15,802 bases of DNA from Gemmatimonadales bacterium (GCA_025929805.1 JAICPP010000052.1:1-15802), one strand, 5' to 3'. Positions 6,825 to 14,335 are shown, numbered from the stretch's first letter. Made by a program: numbers and translations. The notes: a model not told the origin generated them from the sequence alone.

Positions 6825-8260
6825 GCGACGCTTACTCCTCCGTTGCGCCGGGCCATCTCGCTGAGCCGTTGGAGGCTGCGCTCCCGGCCAACCACCGCGA
6901 GGAGCTCGTTCACGGGCTCGGAAACAGTAGACCCGGTGAGGGCCACGCGAACCGGCTGCATGATGTCGCCCAGCTTGGCCTGCTGACTTTCGGCGACCCG
7001 CCGCAACGTCTCCACCAGCTGGTCTGGTTGCCAATCCTTGTCCTCGAGCTCGGCAAGCGCGGCAGCCGCCAGTCCCAGATTCCGGCCGAATGCCGGTCCC
7101 ATCTTCCGGATGAGTGCCTCGCCCTTGGAATCCAGAGTGGCTCGGGCCGGATCCAACCGCACCGCGACCTGGTCGGCCACGTGCAGGATAGTCCGTGAAC
7201 GGGCTTTCACCGATTCGATCAGCGGCCGCAGATCGCGATCATCATCAACGCCCAGGCGGATCAACTGGCGGCGCACCGGCTCGACCAGCTCCTCCACCGG
7301 AAGTGCCGAGAGATACTGACCGTTCATCCACTCCAGCTTGGTGGTATCGAAGACCGCCGACTTCTTCTGGATCCCCTCGAGGGTGAAGAGCTGGATCATC
7401 TCGTCTTCCGCCAGGATCTCTCGGTCACCCCCGGGAGACCAGCCGAGCAAGGCCAGAAAGTTCCGCATGGCAGCGGGGAGAATGCCTTGCTCCTGGTAGT
7501 CTCCCACCGCGGTGGCGCCGTGCCGCTTGGAGAGCTTCTTGCCGTCCGAGCCCAGGATCATCGGAACGTGGGCGAAGACCGGGGGCCTCTGTCCGAGCGC
7601 CCGGTAGAGCGCGATCTGCTTTGGTGTGTTCGAGATGTGATCATCGCCCCGCATCACATGGCTGATTCGCATTGCGATGTCGTCCGACACGACGGCCAAA
7701 TTGTAAATCGCGGTGTTATCGCTGCGGAGGATAACGAAGTCGTCGAGATCGCGGCCCTGGAAGCTGATCCGCCCGTGCACGGCGTCATCCCAGGCGATCT
7801 CCTGATCGTCCATGATGAATCTGATGGTGAATGGGGCTCCTGAATCCCGCCGCCGGACAATCTCCTCGGACGCCAACTTCAGGCACCGGCGATCGTACCG
7901 GAACCCTATTCCGGCTGCTTCCGCTTGGGTTCGCTGAAGCTCCAGCTCCTCGCGGGTACAGAAACAACGGTACGCCTTGCGCTCGGCCAGAAGACGTTCT
8001 GCGTCGGCTCTGTGCCGGGCCGCGTATTCGCCCTGAAAGTACGGTCCCTCGTCCCAGGTGATTCCCAGCCATCGAAGTCCGTCGAGAATGATCCGGGTAT
8101 GCTCCTCGGTGCTTCGCTCCCGATCGGTGTCCTCGATGCGAAGTACGTGCGTGCCGCCGGTGTGCCGCGCGTAGAGCCAGTTGAAAAGGGCCGTCCGCGC
8201 TCCACCGACGTGAAGATAGCCGGTAGGGGATGGTGCAAAACGGACTCGGGGTGCAGTCAT
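6821..8260 (-). CDS. gltX: Glutamyl-tRNA synthetase
   Basis: This 479-residue class I aminoacyl-tRNA synthetase attaches glutamate to tRNA-Glu. The N-terminus has FAPSPTGYLHVGGART with the HIGH-type motif at residues 17-20, then HVLRIEDTDRERS. The KMSKS equivalent is KLSKR at 242-246. CFCTREELE followed by YDRRC gives the Cys-x-Cys...Tyr-x3-Cys pattern of the zinc-binding insertion found in many GluRS. Other conserved stretches are DDFVILRSDNTAIYNLAVVSDD and ISHVMRGDDHISNTPKQ. Length is normal for a full enzyme with the C-terminal anticodon-binding region. Whether it also charges tRNA-Gln cannot be decided here. ATG 8260 gives the family start, but no Shine-Dalgarno precedes it; a long inverted repeat begins 8 bases upstream. 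It is coupled to the CapA-like gene downstream. Confidence 0.98.
   Translation of the reverse strand: MTAPRVRFAPSPTGYLHVGGARTALFNWLYARHTGGTHVLRIEDTDRERSTEEHTRIILDGLRWLGITWDEGPYFQGEYAARHRADAERLLAERKAYRCFCTREELELQRTQAEAAGIGFRYDRRCLKLASEEIVRRRDSGAPFTIRFIMDDQEIAWDDAVHGRISFQGRDLDDFVILRSDNTAIYNLAVVSDDIAMRISHVMRGDDHISNTPKQIALYRALGQRPPVFAHVPMILGSDGKKLSKRHGATAVGDYQEQGILPAAMRNFLALLGWSPGGDREILAEDEMIQLFTLEGIQKKSAVFDTTKLEWMNGQYLSALPVEELVEPVRRQLIRLGVDDDRDLRPLIESVKARSRTILHVADQVAVRLDPARATLDSKGEALIRKMGPAFGRNLGLAAAALAELEDKDWQPDQLVETLRRVAESQQAKLGDIMQPVRVALTGSTVSEPVNELLAVVGRERSLQRLSEMARRNGGVSVA
6835..6841 (-). promoter_or_regulatory. Strong ribosome-binding site fixing the CapA-like start
   Basis: On the - strand GGAGGAG occurs 10 bases before GTG 6824, within the last codons of gltX. 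With the GTGA stop/start overlap it argues for translational coupling and against any earlier start. Confidence 0.65.
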
Positions 8261-8268
8261 AAGTAAAG

Positions 8269-8345
8269 CGTAAACAGTGAACGGTGAACGGTAAACGGTA
8301 GGCGTCGGGCGAGCCCGTTCACCGTTTACTGTTCACCGTCTTACG
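8269..8345. repeat. Long imperfect inverted repeat built of GTRAACR heptads
   Basis: The left arm has four consecutive 7-base units (GTAAACA, GTGAACG, GTGAACG, GTAAACG) at 8270-8297. The right arm has three inverted units at 8316-8336, and the outer ends match as CGTAA/TTACG. The arms pair over about 30 bases with one bulge and a few purine-transition mismatches, giving a long hairpin. It occupies the gap between tRNA-Ser and gltX, both read on the - strand, where a tRNA terminator and the gltX promoter or leader would be expected. Similar heptad strings occur between genes in other GC-rich genomes as far as I recall. Confidence 0.8.
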
Positions 8346-8359
8346 CATGTCGGGAAAGA

Positions 8360-8449
<90 letters not shown>

Positions 8450-8528
8450 AACGCGCAGTAAATTCGCGGGCTGGTTGGGCCCAGGCAAGTCCTTGCCGGG
8501 AGTTGGTTGGGTATTCGGGTGACTGCCG

Positions 8529-9320
8529 CTACGAGCGTGTTGGCGCTTCGGCCTGCCAGTGCTCCCGGGCGCGAGCCAGAATCTGGTCGACGGATCCGGG
8601 CAGATTGTTGCGCAACCAGAGCACCAGTGCTTCTGCTTTTGGGACAGTGGCCCAGGACGGCCGGTGGTTGGTCTGAATGAGAGGCCTGAGGGCGTGCACC
8701 CGAGGCCCCAGCACTTCGTCCATTGCCTGGTTCAGCGCTTTCTCGAGTGCACCATCGACCGGGAGCAGATGGGTGTGGGAACAGAGGAGCGCATCCACTT
8801 TGCCGGCGTGAAACTCAGGGTCGAGCACATCGATAGGGTAGGCGCAAAAGAGGCTGACATCTCCCTGTTTCAGCAGCTCATTCCACAAATCCTCCAACCG
8901 AGCCGCAGCGGAGTGCTCGCCCTTTTTCCAAAGCACGCCCACCATCTCGCCATAGGCCCTGACCCCCGTATGCACTGCCCGGGATCGGACGCCTGCGAGG
9001 GCATCACTCAGCACGCTTCGAAACAGCTCCGGATCAGGCGCGCCATTCACCATGAATCGGCTCAGAGTGAACTCCGCGTCCATGAACACCAGCCGGCCTT
9101 CCAGCACCGCCCGGGAATACCCGCGATCTCGTCTCAGGAACGTGGTCAGCGACGTGCGGTGTTCGGCGGTGGCGATGATCAGAATCCCGTCGCCTCGCCT
9201 GAGCCCCTCGCTGAGGAAGCGTCCGACATTTTCCATGAGGAGCCGGTCGTCGGTGCCGTAGAGCTGCACCACGTGCTCTTCCGGCCCGAGTCGATCGAGG
9301 AGCTCCGAACATGCTGACAT
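8529..9320 (-). CDS. MEDS-domain (DcmR-type) sensory protein
   Basis: This 263-residue cytosolic protein has a MEDS domain (methanogen/methylotroph DcmR sensory), a RecA/KaiC-derived fold found in signalling proteins. The domain spans about residues 14-190. It opens with EEHVVQLYGTDDRLLMENVGR, then GLRRGDGILIIATAEHR, RLVFMDAEFTLSRFMVNG, YGEMVGVLW (123-131), RLEDLWNELL (141-150) and FCAYPIDV (158-165). The C-terminal 75 residues (IQTNHRPSWATVPKAEALVLWLR and after) form no known output domain, and no kinase or DNA-binding domain is visible. It may therefore act through a partner. Start ATG 9320 has AAAGG 6 bases upstream. It is divergent from a single-domain response regulator, which suggests shared control or a joint pathway; the signal is unknown. 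Confidence 0.88.
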   Translation of the reverse strand: MSACSELLDRLGPEEHVVQLYGTDDRLLMENVGRFLSEGLRRGDGILIIATAEHRTSLTTFLRRDRGYSRAVLEGRLVFMDAEFTLSRFMVNGAPDPELFRSVLSDALAGVRSRAVHTGVRAYGEMVGVLWKKGEHSAAARLEDLWNELLKQGDVSLFCAYPIDVLDPEFHAGKVDALLCSHTHLLPVDGALEKALNQAMDEVLGPRVHALRPLIQTNHRPSWATVPKAEALVLWLRNNLPGSVDQILARAREHWQAEAPTRS

Positions 9321-9386
9321 TAGATGCCTTTACTCCGAATCTCGTGAAGCCCAAATCTATCGGGTCAATATGGGGACGGCACTTCC

Positions 9387-9416
9387 TCACCTTTGTGTCA
9401 TGGATCACCCTTTGTG
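9387..9416. repeat. Direct repeat TCACC(C)TTTGTG in the divergent promoter region
   Basis: TCACCTTTGTG (9387-9397) and TCACCCTTTGTG (9405-9416) are near-identical copies starting 18 bases apart, within the 167-base gap between the divergent MEDS and response-regulator genes. Spacing near two helical turns is what a dimeric regulator's operator could show. The rest of this gap shows no convincing promoter by eye. Confidence 0.4.
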
Positions 9417-9487
9417 CTCCACCAGGGGTGAGCCAACGGAGTTTGCACGGCTTGCCAGCGCCAGCGGCCGCGGGGTAGTTTCGCCCC

Positions 9488-9901
9488 ATGAATGTGCCGC
9501 AGCCGGGCACCAGGGGAGCAGCCGAACGTCCTCCGGGCGGATATACCGTTCTGGTGGTGGACGATGAGGAAGCCGTTCGGCGACTGGCGTGCCGCATGCT
9601 CACCTGGACGGGATACCAGGCCATGGAGGCAACCCATGGTCGTGAGGCTATCGCCACCATCGAGCAGCACGCCGGAGGAATTCACCTGGTTCTAACCGAT
9701 ATCAAAATGCCCGGCATGAACGGCCGGGAACTGGGACGCCAGGTTGAACAGCGCTGGCCGGGGAAGCCGATTCTGTACATGTCAGGCTATGCCTCTGAAG
9801 TGTTCCAGGGCGGGCTGCTCGAACCGGGGGCTCCTTTCCTGGCCAAACCGTTCACGCAGGAGGATCTGGCTCAGAAAGTCCGGTCGCTGCTGGGCGGGTA
9901 G
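9488..9901 (+). CDS. Single-domain response regulator (CheY-like receiver)
   Basis: This 137-residue protein consists almost only of a receiver domain after an 18-residue Pro/Gly-rich lead. Acidic pocket residues Asp25 and Asp26 are in VLVVDDEEAVR. The phospho-acceptor Asp71 is in VLTDIKMPGMNG. Ser99 in LYMSGYA takes the switch Thr/Ser place, and the conserved Lys120 is in LAKPFT. The MSGYA...FLAKPFT pattern is typical of receivers found at the C-terminus of hybrid histidine kinases. No output domain is present, so it would work as a phospho-relay or by protein contact. No histidine kinase is in the window. Start ATG 9488 has only a weak G-rich upstream stretch. Confidence 0.93.
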   Translation: MNVPQPGTRGAAERPPGGYTVLVVDDEEAVRRLACRMLTWTGYQAMEATHGREAIATIEQHAGGIHLVLTDIKMPGMNGRELGRQVEQRWPGKPILYMSGYASEVFQGGLLEPGAPFLAKPFTQEDLAQKVRSLLGG

Positions 9902-10001
9902 CCGCTCGTCGCCGCGGCACGGAGGCAGCAGATTTATGTTGCGGTCATTCGGCAGGTCCCTCGCGCCCTCCCCTGGTGGCGGCCTGGAGACGGTCAGCAA
10001 G

Positions 10002-10017
10002 TGGCACAAATGTTGAT
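10002..10017 (+). promoter_or_regulatory. Possible sigma-54 (-24/-12) promoter, imperfect
   Basis: TGGCACAAATGTTGAT matches the sigma-54 pattern TGGCAC-N5-TTGCW with correct GG-to-GC spacing, except that the -12 dinucleotide reads GA instead of GC. It lies upstream of the glycosyltransferase operon. An overlapping weak sigma-70-like pair (TTGATC 10013-10018, 17 bases, TAGCCT 10036-10041) is an alternative. The -12 mismatch touches a highly conserved base, so this is only a candidate. Confidence 0.3.
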
Positions 10018-10138
10018 CTTTGGCCGAAGCTCGTCTAGCCTTGTAACCCAGTGTCACTCATTGCAAATGACGGCGTCATGACCGCAGGGGGAGTGGTGGT
10101 TGGAGCATCGCAGGCGCCCCCTCGGACCATCAAGGGGC

Positions 10139-10144
10139 AGGGAG
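10139..10144 (+). promoter_or_regulatory. Ribosome-binding site supporting a TTG start at 10150
   Basis: AGGGAG ends 5 bases before TTG 10150. The upstream in-frame GTG 10051 and ATG 10078 have no comparable site, and residues encoded between them and 10150 are low in complexity and unlike a GT4 N-terminus. Confidence 0.5.
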
Positions 10145-10149
10145 CTCCG

Positions 10150-11367
10150 TTGCGCATTATCTGTCCCACCTACTGGTACCCGCAGCACGCCAGCGACACT
10201 CAGGCCACCTACGTTCACGACATTAACCGGCACCTGGTACGCCGGGGCCACACGGTCACGGTAGTCACCCCGGGGCACCGGTCACTCCCGCGGTTAGACA
10301 TGTTCGATGGGGTGAAGATCGTCCGGTTCCCACTCGAGCTGCCGCCGGATCTGACCTACGGGCGGGTCGCGCAGAGTCGGGTAAGCTGGCTGGGAAAGTT
10401 CGCCCGGGTCGTGGTCATGGCCCATTACATGGAAGCGCAGCACCGGGCCATCCTCAACGAGGCGGGTGAGCACGGCGCGGACGTCATCCATGCCCACTGG
10501 GCCATTCCTACCGGCCCCGCCGCCGTGATGGCTGCCCGAAAGCTCCAGGTTCCCAGCGTCATCACCATGCACGGTGGCGATGTGTACGTGAACCCCGAGC
10601 AGGGTTACGACTTCCCGACTCGATGGTACGTTCGGCCCGCGCTCCGGTGGACTCTCCGCCATGCAGGTGCGCTGACCGCCATCACCGAAGATTGTCGGCA
10701 ACACGCGCTTCGGGCCGGGGCTCCGGCAGAGCGAATCCGCCTGGTGTTCAACGGGACCGATCTTCGCCGCTTCAGCCCCGGGGATAACGGGAATCGGGAT
10801 TCCCGGTACGGCCCGCACATGATTTTCGCCTGCCGCCAGCTCTTCCCCAGAAAGGGGATACGGTTCCTGCTCGAGGCTGCCGCCGAGCTGAAGCCGCAGT
10901 TCCCGGATCTCAAGATCGTCCTGGCGGGTGATGGCTTTGAACGTCCGGAGCTGGCGCGCCTGGCCGCGGAGCTGGGGATAGCCGCAGACGTGACCTTCCT
11001 CGGATGGGTGCCCAACGCGGAGCTGCCTCCCTACTACCGCGCGGCCGCGGTGTCGGTCATTCCGTCGCTGGAAGAAGGCTTCGGCATTCCCGCCGCCGAA
11101 GCGATGGGGTGTGAAGTCGCAGTGGTGGCCAGCGATGCGGGTGGGCTGCCTGAAGTAGTCGAGAACGGGGTCACCGGACTGGTGGTTCCGCGAGGCGACT
11201 CGAAGGCTCTGGCCCAAGCCATCGGATCGCTCCTAGCCGACCCACAGCGGCGCCGCCAAATGGGCCAGGCCGGCCGCGAGCGGGCACTCCGGCTGTTCGA
11301 CTGGGACCGCTCCGCCGAGCAGTTCGAAGAGATCTATCGTGAAGTCGCCAGCCGGATAAGCCGGTGA
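10150..11367 (+). CDS. GT4-family glycosyltransferase
   Basis: This retaining GT-B glycosyltransferase of about 405 residues transfers a sugar from a nucleotide donor to a growing, probably lipid-linked, glycan at the cytoplasmic membrane face. The N-terminal Rossmann half starts RIICPTYWYPQHASDTQATYVHDI and contains DVIHAHWAIPTGPA and ITMHGGDVYV. The C-terminal half has donor-binding Lys235 in CRQLFPRKGIRFLLEAA, then VLAGDGFERPEL and VTFLGWVPNAELPPYY. The EX7E motif is EGFGIPAAE (Glu309 to Glu317), followed by VASDAGGLPEVVENG. TTG 10150 is chosen for its Shine-Dalgarno and family-like start; ATG 10078 or GTG 10051 would add 24 or 33 residues. It overlaps the deacetylase gene (GTGA). Donor and acceptor sugars are unknown. 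Confidence 0.93.
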   Translation: MRIICPTYWYPQHASDTQATYVHDINRHLVRRGHTVTVVTPGHRSLPRLDMFDGVKIVRFPLELPPDLTYGRVAQSRVSWLGKFARVVVMAHYMEAQHRAILNEAGEHGADVIHAHWAIPTGPAAVMAARKLQVPSVITMHGGDVYVNPEQGYDFPTRWYVRPALRWTLRHAGALTAITEDCRQHALRAGAPAERIRLVFNGTDLRRFSPGDNGNRDSRYGPHMIFACRQLFPRKGIRFLLEAAAELKPQFPDLKIVLAGDGFERPELARLAAELGIAADVTFLGWVPNAELPPYYRAAAVSVIPSLEEGFGIPAAEAMGCEVAVVASDAGGLPEVVENGVTGLVVPRGDSKALAQAIGSLLADPQRRRQMGQAGRERALRLFDWDRSAEQFEEIYREVASRISR

Positions 11368-12221
11368 GCGAGCGGCTGTTCGCATTCCGGTGGGACGTGG
11401 ACCATCGGGTCTGCGCCACCGACGGGATCCCGCGGATCCGGGCGGTCTGCCGCGATTTCGGTGTGCCCAACACGTTCTTCATCAACATGGGACGATCCAC
11501 CAACCTGCTGGAGTGGATCGGCCCGGGCGCTGCGCGCTCCAAAGCCAAGCTGGCCGATCGTGAAGCGGTGCACCTGATCAAGAAGACCGGCTGGCCCCGC
11601 TTCTTGCTGGAAACGGCGCTATCGCGGCCGGTCGGGCTTTCGTTTGTGCCCCAGCTTCAGGCGCTTCAGGCTGAAGGCCACGAGCTCGGACTCCATGGCG
11701 GCATGGACCACGTGGTCTGGAGCCGTCGCTTCCACCAGCTGCCCGACGAAGTGCTCCGCGCGGATGTCCACACGTCCTACGGTCATTTTGTTCGCCATTT
11801 CGGTAAGCCGGCCGGCTTCTCCTCACCGGGCTTTTATTCCGATGAGCGGGTGATGGCGCTCCTGGACCAGCTCGGCTTCCTCTATAACGGCGACGCGATC
11901 GGAGGTTCCCCCCACCGGGCCACCGTCAACGGCCATCCGGTGAATCACTGGACGATCCCCGTCACGCTCTCCGGCCCCCGCACCATACCTTTTCTCGAGT
12001 ACCATGGGGCCCGCGGAACTCCCGAAGCCGAGGTGCTCCAGCAGCTGGGCCAGCATCTCGAAGAGCATGACTCGGTCGTGCTGTATGGCCACCCCTGCTA
12101 TGAAGGAGTGCGCGAGCGGCTGTTACGCCAGGTGTTCGCGGCTGTGGTGGAGCGGGGGTTTCGCTTCGTCACCATGCAGACCATGGCCGAGCAGCTGCGG
12201 GTGGTCGCAGCGGAGCGATGA
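11364..12221 (+). CDS. ArnD-like NodB-fold polysaccharide deacetylase/deformylase
   Basis: This 285-residue protein has the NodB carbohydrate-esterase fold and looks closest to ArnD, which deformylates undecaprenyl-phosphate-linked 4-formamido-arabinose. By recall of ArnD, matching stretches are FRWDVDHRVCATDGIPR (catalytic Asp11, metal Asp13), HELGLHGGMDHVVW (metal His111 and His116), GFYSDERVMALLDQLGFLYNGD, then IPVTL, and LYGHPCYEG (His243). The two histidines are 5 apart as in ArnD, not 4 as in classic NodB deacetylases. No signal peptide is seen, consistent with cytoplasmic action. GTG 11364 overlaps the GT4 stop, and the 3' end overlaps wecB (ATGA). It probably removes an N-acyl group from a lipid-linked or nucleotide-linked amino sugar. 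The exact substrate is inference; lipid A arabinose modification is unlikely without other arn genes in view. Confidence 0.85.
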   Translation: MSERLFAFRWDVDHRVCATDGIPRIRAVCRDFGVPNTFFINMGRSTNLLEWIGPGAARSKAKLADREAVHLIKKTGWPRFLLETALSRPVGLSFVPQLQALQAEGHELGLHGGMDHVVWSRRFHQLPDEVLRADVHTSYGHFVRHFGKPAGFSSPGFYSDERVMALLDQLGFLYNGDAIGGSPHRATVNGHPVNHWTIPVTLSGPRTIPFLEYHGARGTPEAEVLQQLGQHLEEHDSVVLYGHPCYEGVRERLLRQVFAAVVERGFRFVTMQTMAEQLRVVAAER

Positions 12222-13330
12222 TCCGGGTTCTCAGCGTCTTCGGGACTCGTCCGGAGGCGATCAAGATGGCGCCGGTGGTCCACGCGCTGCGAGATGCCCC
12301 GCGGCAGTTCGAGAGCATTGTGTGCGTCTCGGCGCAGCATCGCGCCATGCTGGATCAGGTCCTTGGGGTGTTCGGGCTGGACGCCGACCACGACCTGGAC
12401 CTGATGACCGCCGGCCAGTCCCCGGCGGAGGTCACCGCCCGGGTTCTGCAAAGCCTCCCACCGCTGCTGCGGCAAATCCGGCCCGACGTGCTACTGGTGC
12501 AGGGCGATACCATGACCACCTTTGCAGCCGCGTTTGCGGCCTACCTCGAACGGATCCCGTCGGGACACGTTGAAGCCGGGCTGCGCACGGGCGACCGCTA
12601 CCAGCCGTTTCCCGAAGAGATGAACCGGGTGATGACCACCCGGCTGGCGTCCATCCACTTCGCTCCCACCGCACAGGCCCGGGCCGCTCTGTTGGCGGAA
12701 GGCATTCCGGCTGCCGACGTGCATCTGACCGGCAACACGGTCATCGATGCGCTGCTGCAGACCGTCCGCGAGGACTACACCTTCCGTTCACCGCGACTGG
12801 CGTCGCTCGATCCGCGCCGGCGGGTGATCCTGATTACCACCCACCGCCGGGAGAGCTTTGGGCCTCCGCTCCGCTCTACCTGTGCCGCCATTCGAGACCT
12901 CGCCGAGCGATTTTCCGACCTCCAGTTCGTGCTGCCGGTCCATCCCAACCCGGAGGTCAAGCAGACCGTCGAACGGCTGCTATGCGACCTGCCCGGCATG
13001 TACCTGATAGAACCGGTGGATTACCTCGAGTTCGTACACCTGATGAACCGCTCCTACCTGGTGCTCACCGACAGCGGCGGGGTGCAGGAGGAGGCTCCCT
13101 CGCTGGGAAAACCGGTGCTGGTGCTGCGGGAGGTTACCGAACGGCCGGAAGGAGTGGAGGCAGGAACGGCGGTCCTGGTGGGCACCGACCGGAATCGCAT
13201 CGTCCAGGTGGCCAGCGAGCTACTGAGCTCGAGAGCCGCGTACGAGCAAATGGCCAATGCGGTGAACCCCTACGGTGACGGGCAAGCGAGCGGCCGGATC
13301 GTCAAGGCGCTGGTGGAGCGGTTCGGATGA
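12218..13330 (+). CDS. wecB: UDP-N-acetylglucosamine 2-epimerase (non-hydrolysing)
   Basis: This 370-residue GT-B-fold enzyme interconverts UDP-GlcNAc and UDP-ManNAc in the cytoplasm. Signature residues match the E. coli enzyme closely: Arg11 and Lys16 in FGTRPEAIKMAP, Asp97 in VQGDTMTTF, Glu119 in HVEAGLRT, Glu133 in PFPEEMNR and His209 in THRRESFG. The C-terminal part has LPVHPNPEV, then LTDSGGVQEEAPSLGKPVLVLRE and TERPEGVEAGTAVLVG. ATG 12218 overlaps the deacetylase stop, with GGAG just upstream, and the 3' end overlaps the epimerase gene. In this operon it supplies ManNAc or a derivative for the glycan. Length is normal and no key residue is missing. Confidence 0.96.
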   Translation: MIRVLSVFGTRPEAIKMAPVVHALRDAPRQFESIVCVSAQHRAMLDQVLGVFGLDADHDLDLMTAGQSPAEVTARVLQSLPPLLRQIRPDVLLVQGDTMTTFAAAFAAYLERIPSGHVEAGLRTGDRYQPFPEEMNRVMTTRLASIHFAPTAQARAALLAEGIPAADVHLTGNTVIDALLQTVREDYTFRSPRLASLDPRRRVILITTHRRESFGPPLRSTCAAIRDLAERFSDLQFVLPVHPNPEVKQTVERLLCDLPGMYLIEPVDYLEFVHLMNRSYLVLTDSGGVQEEAPSLGKPVLVLREVTERPEGVEAGTAVLVGTDRNRIVQVASELLSSRAAYEQMANAVNPYGDGQASGRIVKALVERFG

Positions 13331-14322
13331 AGCTCCTGGTAACCGGCGGAACTGGCTTCATCGGCTCGCACCTGGCGGAGGAGGGGAGGCGCAGAGGCGC
13401 CGCGGTAGTCGTGCTTGGCTTGACCGACCGGCCGGAAGAAAAGGCCAACGCCGAGCTGCTGACCCGCATGGGGGCCGAGGTGATCTCGGGCAGCATCACC
13501 GACGCCGAGCTGTGCCGGCGGGCCTCCCGCGGGGCCACCCACGTCTTTCACCTCGCGGTAGCGATGCGCGAGGGAGGAAAGAGCGACGAGTTTTTCGAGG
13601 CCATCAACCTGGATGGCACCCGGCAACTGCTCGAGGCGGCAAGTGTCCAGCGGGTGGAGCGCTTCGTGTACTGCAGCACCATAGGGATCTACGGACACCG
13701 CGCGCCGGGTATCACTCGGGAGGACTCTCCCCTCGCGCCCGGCAATATTTATGAACGGACCAAGGTGTCGGCCGAGCGACTGGTGCGAGAGTTTGCCGAG
13801 AAGTGCGCACTGCCGGCAGTGGTCCTGCGACCGGCAGACGTCTACGGGCCGCGCGATCAGCGGCTGCTGAAGCTCTTCAGAGGGGTGAGCCGGGGCCGTT
13901 TTCCGCTGTTTGGCTCCGGCAGCGGGCGCCGGCACATGGTGTATGTAGATGACGTGGTGTCCGCCTTCTTCAAGGTGTGCGAGAAAGACAATGCCGTAGG
14001 AGAAGGACTCATTATCGCCGGTCCCGGACCCTGCACGTTGCGGGAGCTGGTCGAGGAGGTCACTCGGGCCACGGGGAGCAAACGCTATGGGGTTCGGCTC
14101 CCGCTGGCGCCCATGCTCGGGCTGGCCGCTGTGGTCGAGGATGTCTCTGCTGCCCTCAAGATCGACCCTCCGATCTATCGCCGGCGCATGGACTTCTTCC
14201 ACAGCGACTCGGAGTTCGACATCTCCCGGGCTCGGCGCGTGCTCGGCTGGGAGCCTCAGGTCGGGCTGCGAGAGGGAGTGCGCAGGACGTTGGAAGATTA
14301 CCGGCGGTCGGGCTTGATGTAG
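13327..14322 (+). CDS. Extended-SDR NAD-dependent epimerase/dehydratase
   Basis: This 331-residue Rossmann enzyme acts on a nucleotide sugar or related substrate. The N-terminal TGGTGFIGSH (6-15) binds NAD(P). Asp/Glu-rich and THVFHLAVAMREGG stretches follow. Catalytic residues are Ser117 in YCSTIGIYG, with Tyr142 and Lys146 in YERTKVSAE. VVLRPADVYGPRDQ and RRHMVYVDDVVSAFF are the usual substrate-side motifs of the family, and the C-terminus has RRVLGWEPQVGLREGVRRTLEDY. It is typical of epimerases, 4,6-dehydratases or reductases in O-antigen loci, and the specific reaction cannot be read. ATG 13327 overlaps wecB, and GGAG 8 bases upstream is good. The gene ends 122 bases before the methyltransferase. 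Confidence 0.92.
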   Translation: MKLLVTGGTGFIGSHLAEEGRRRGAAVVVLGLTDRPEEKANAELLTRMGAEVISGSITDAELCRRASRGATHVFHLAVAMREGGKSDEFFEAINLDGTRQLLEAASVQRVERFVYCSTIGIYGHRAPGITREDSPLAPGNIYERTKVSAERLVREFAEKCALPAVVLRPADVYGPRDQRLLKLFRGVSRGRFPLFGSGSGRRHMVYVDDVVSAFFKVCEKDNAVGEGLIIAGPGPCTLRELVEEVTRATGSKRYGVRLPLAPMLGLAAVVEDVSAALKIDPPIYRRRMDFFHSDSEFDISRARRVLGWEPQVGLREGVRRTLEDYRRSGLM

Positions 14323-14335
14323 GGGCGTGTTTACC

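Noticed and set aside
6066..6986. 306-codon + strand open frame opposite the CapA-like gene and gltX end
   Set aside because: It crosses two well-supported - strand genes and has no domain features.
6825..7034. Upstream in-frame extension of the CapA-like gene
   Set aside because: It lies inside gltX and is basic low-complexity; the GTG at 6824 with GGAGGAG and a lipoprotein signal is much better.
8269..8345. Considered as a short CRISPR array
   Set aside because: The units are contiguous 7-base repeats in both orientations with no spacers, and no cas gene is near.
8484..8497. GGCAAG-TC-CTTGCC inverted repeat between the MEDS gene and tRNA-Ser
   Set aside because: The loop is too tight for the full stem and no T-run follows; probably chance in GC-rich DNA.
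8559..9317. 252-codon + strand open frame opposite the MEDS gene
   Set aside because: The - strand product matches the MEDS domain throughout; the opposite frame is a shadow.
11364..12221. Lipid A aminoarabinose (Arn) pathway
   Set aside because: Only an ArnD-like protein is present; no ArnA, ArnB, ArnC or ArnT features are seen, and wecB points to a HexNAc glycan instead.
13270..14202. 310-codon - strand open frame opposite the SDR gene
   Set aside because: The + strand has complete SDR motifs and operon overlaps; nothing supports the antisense frame.
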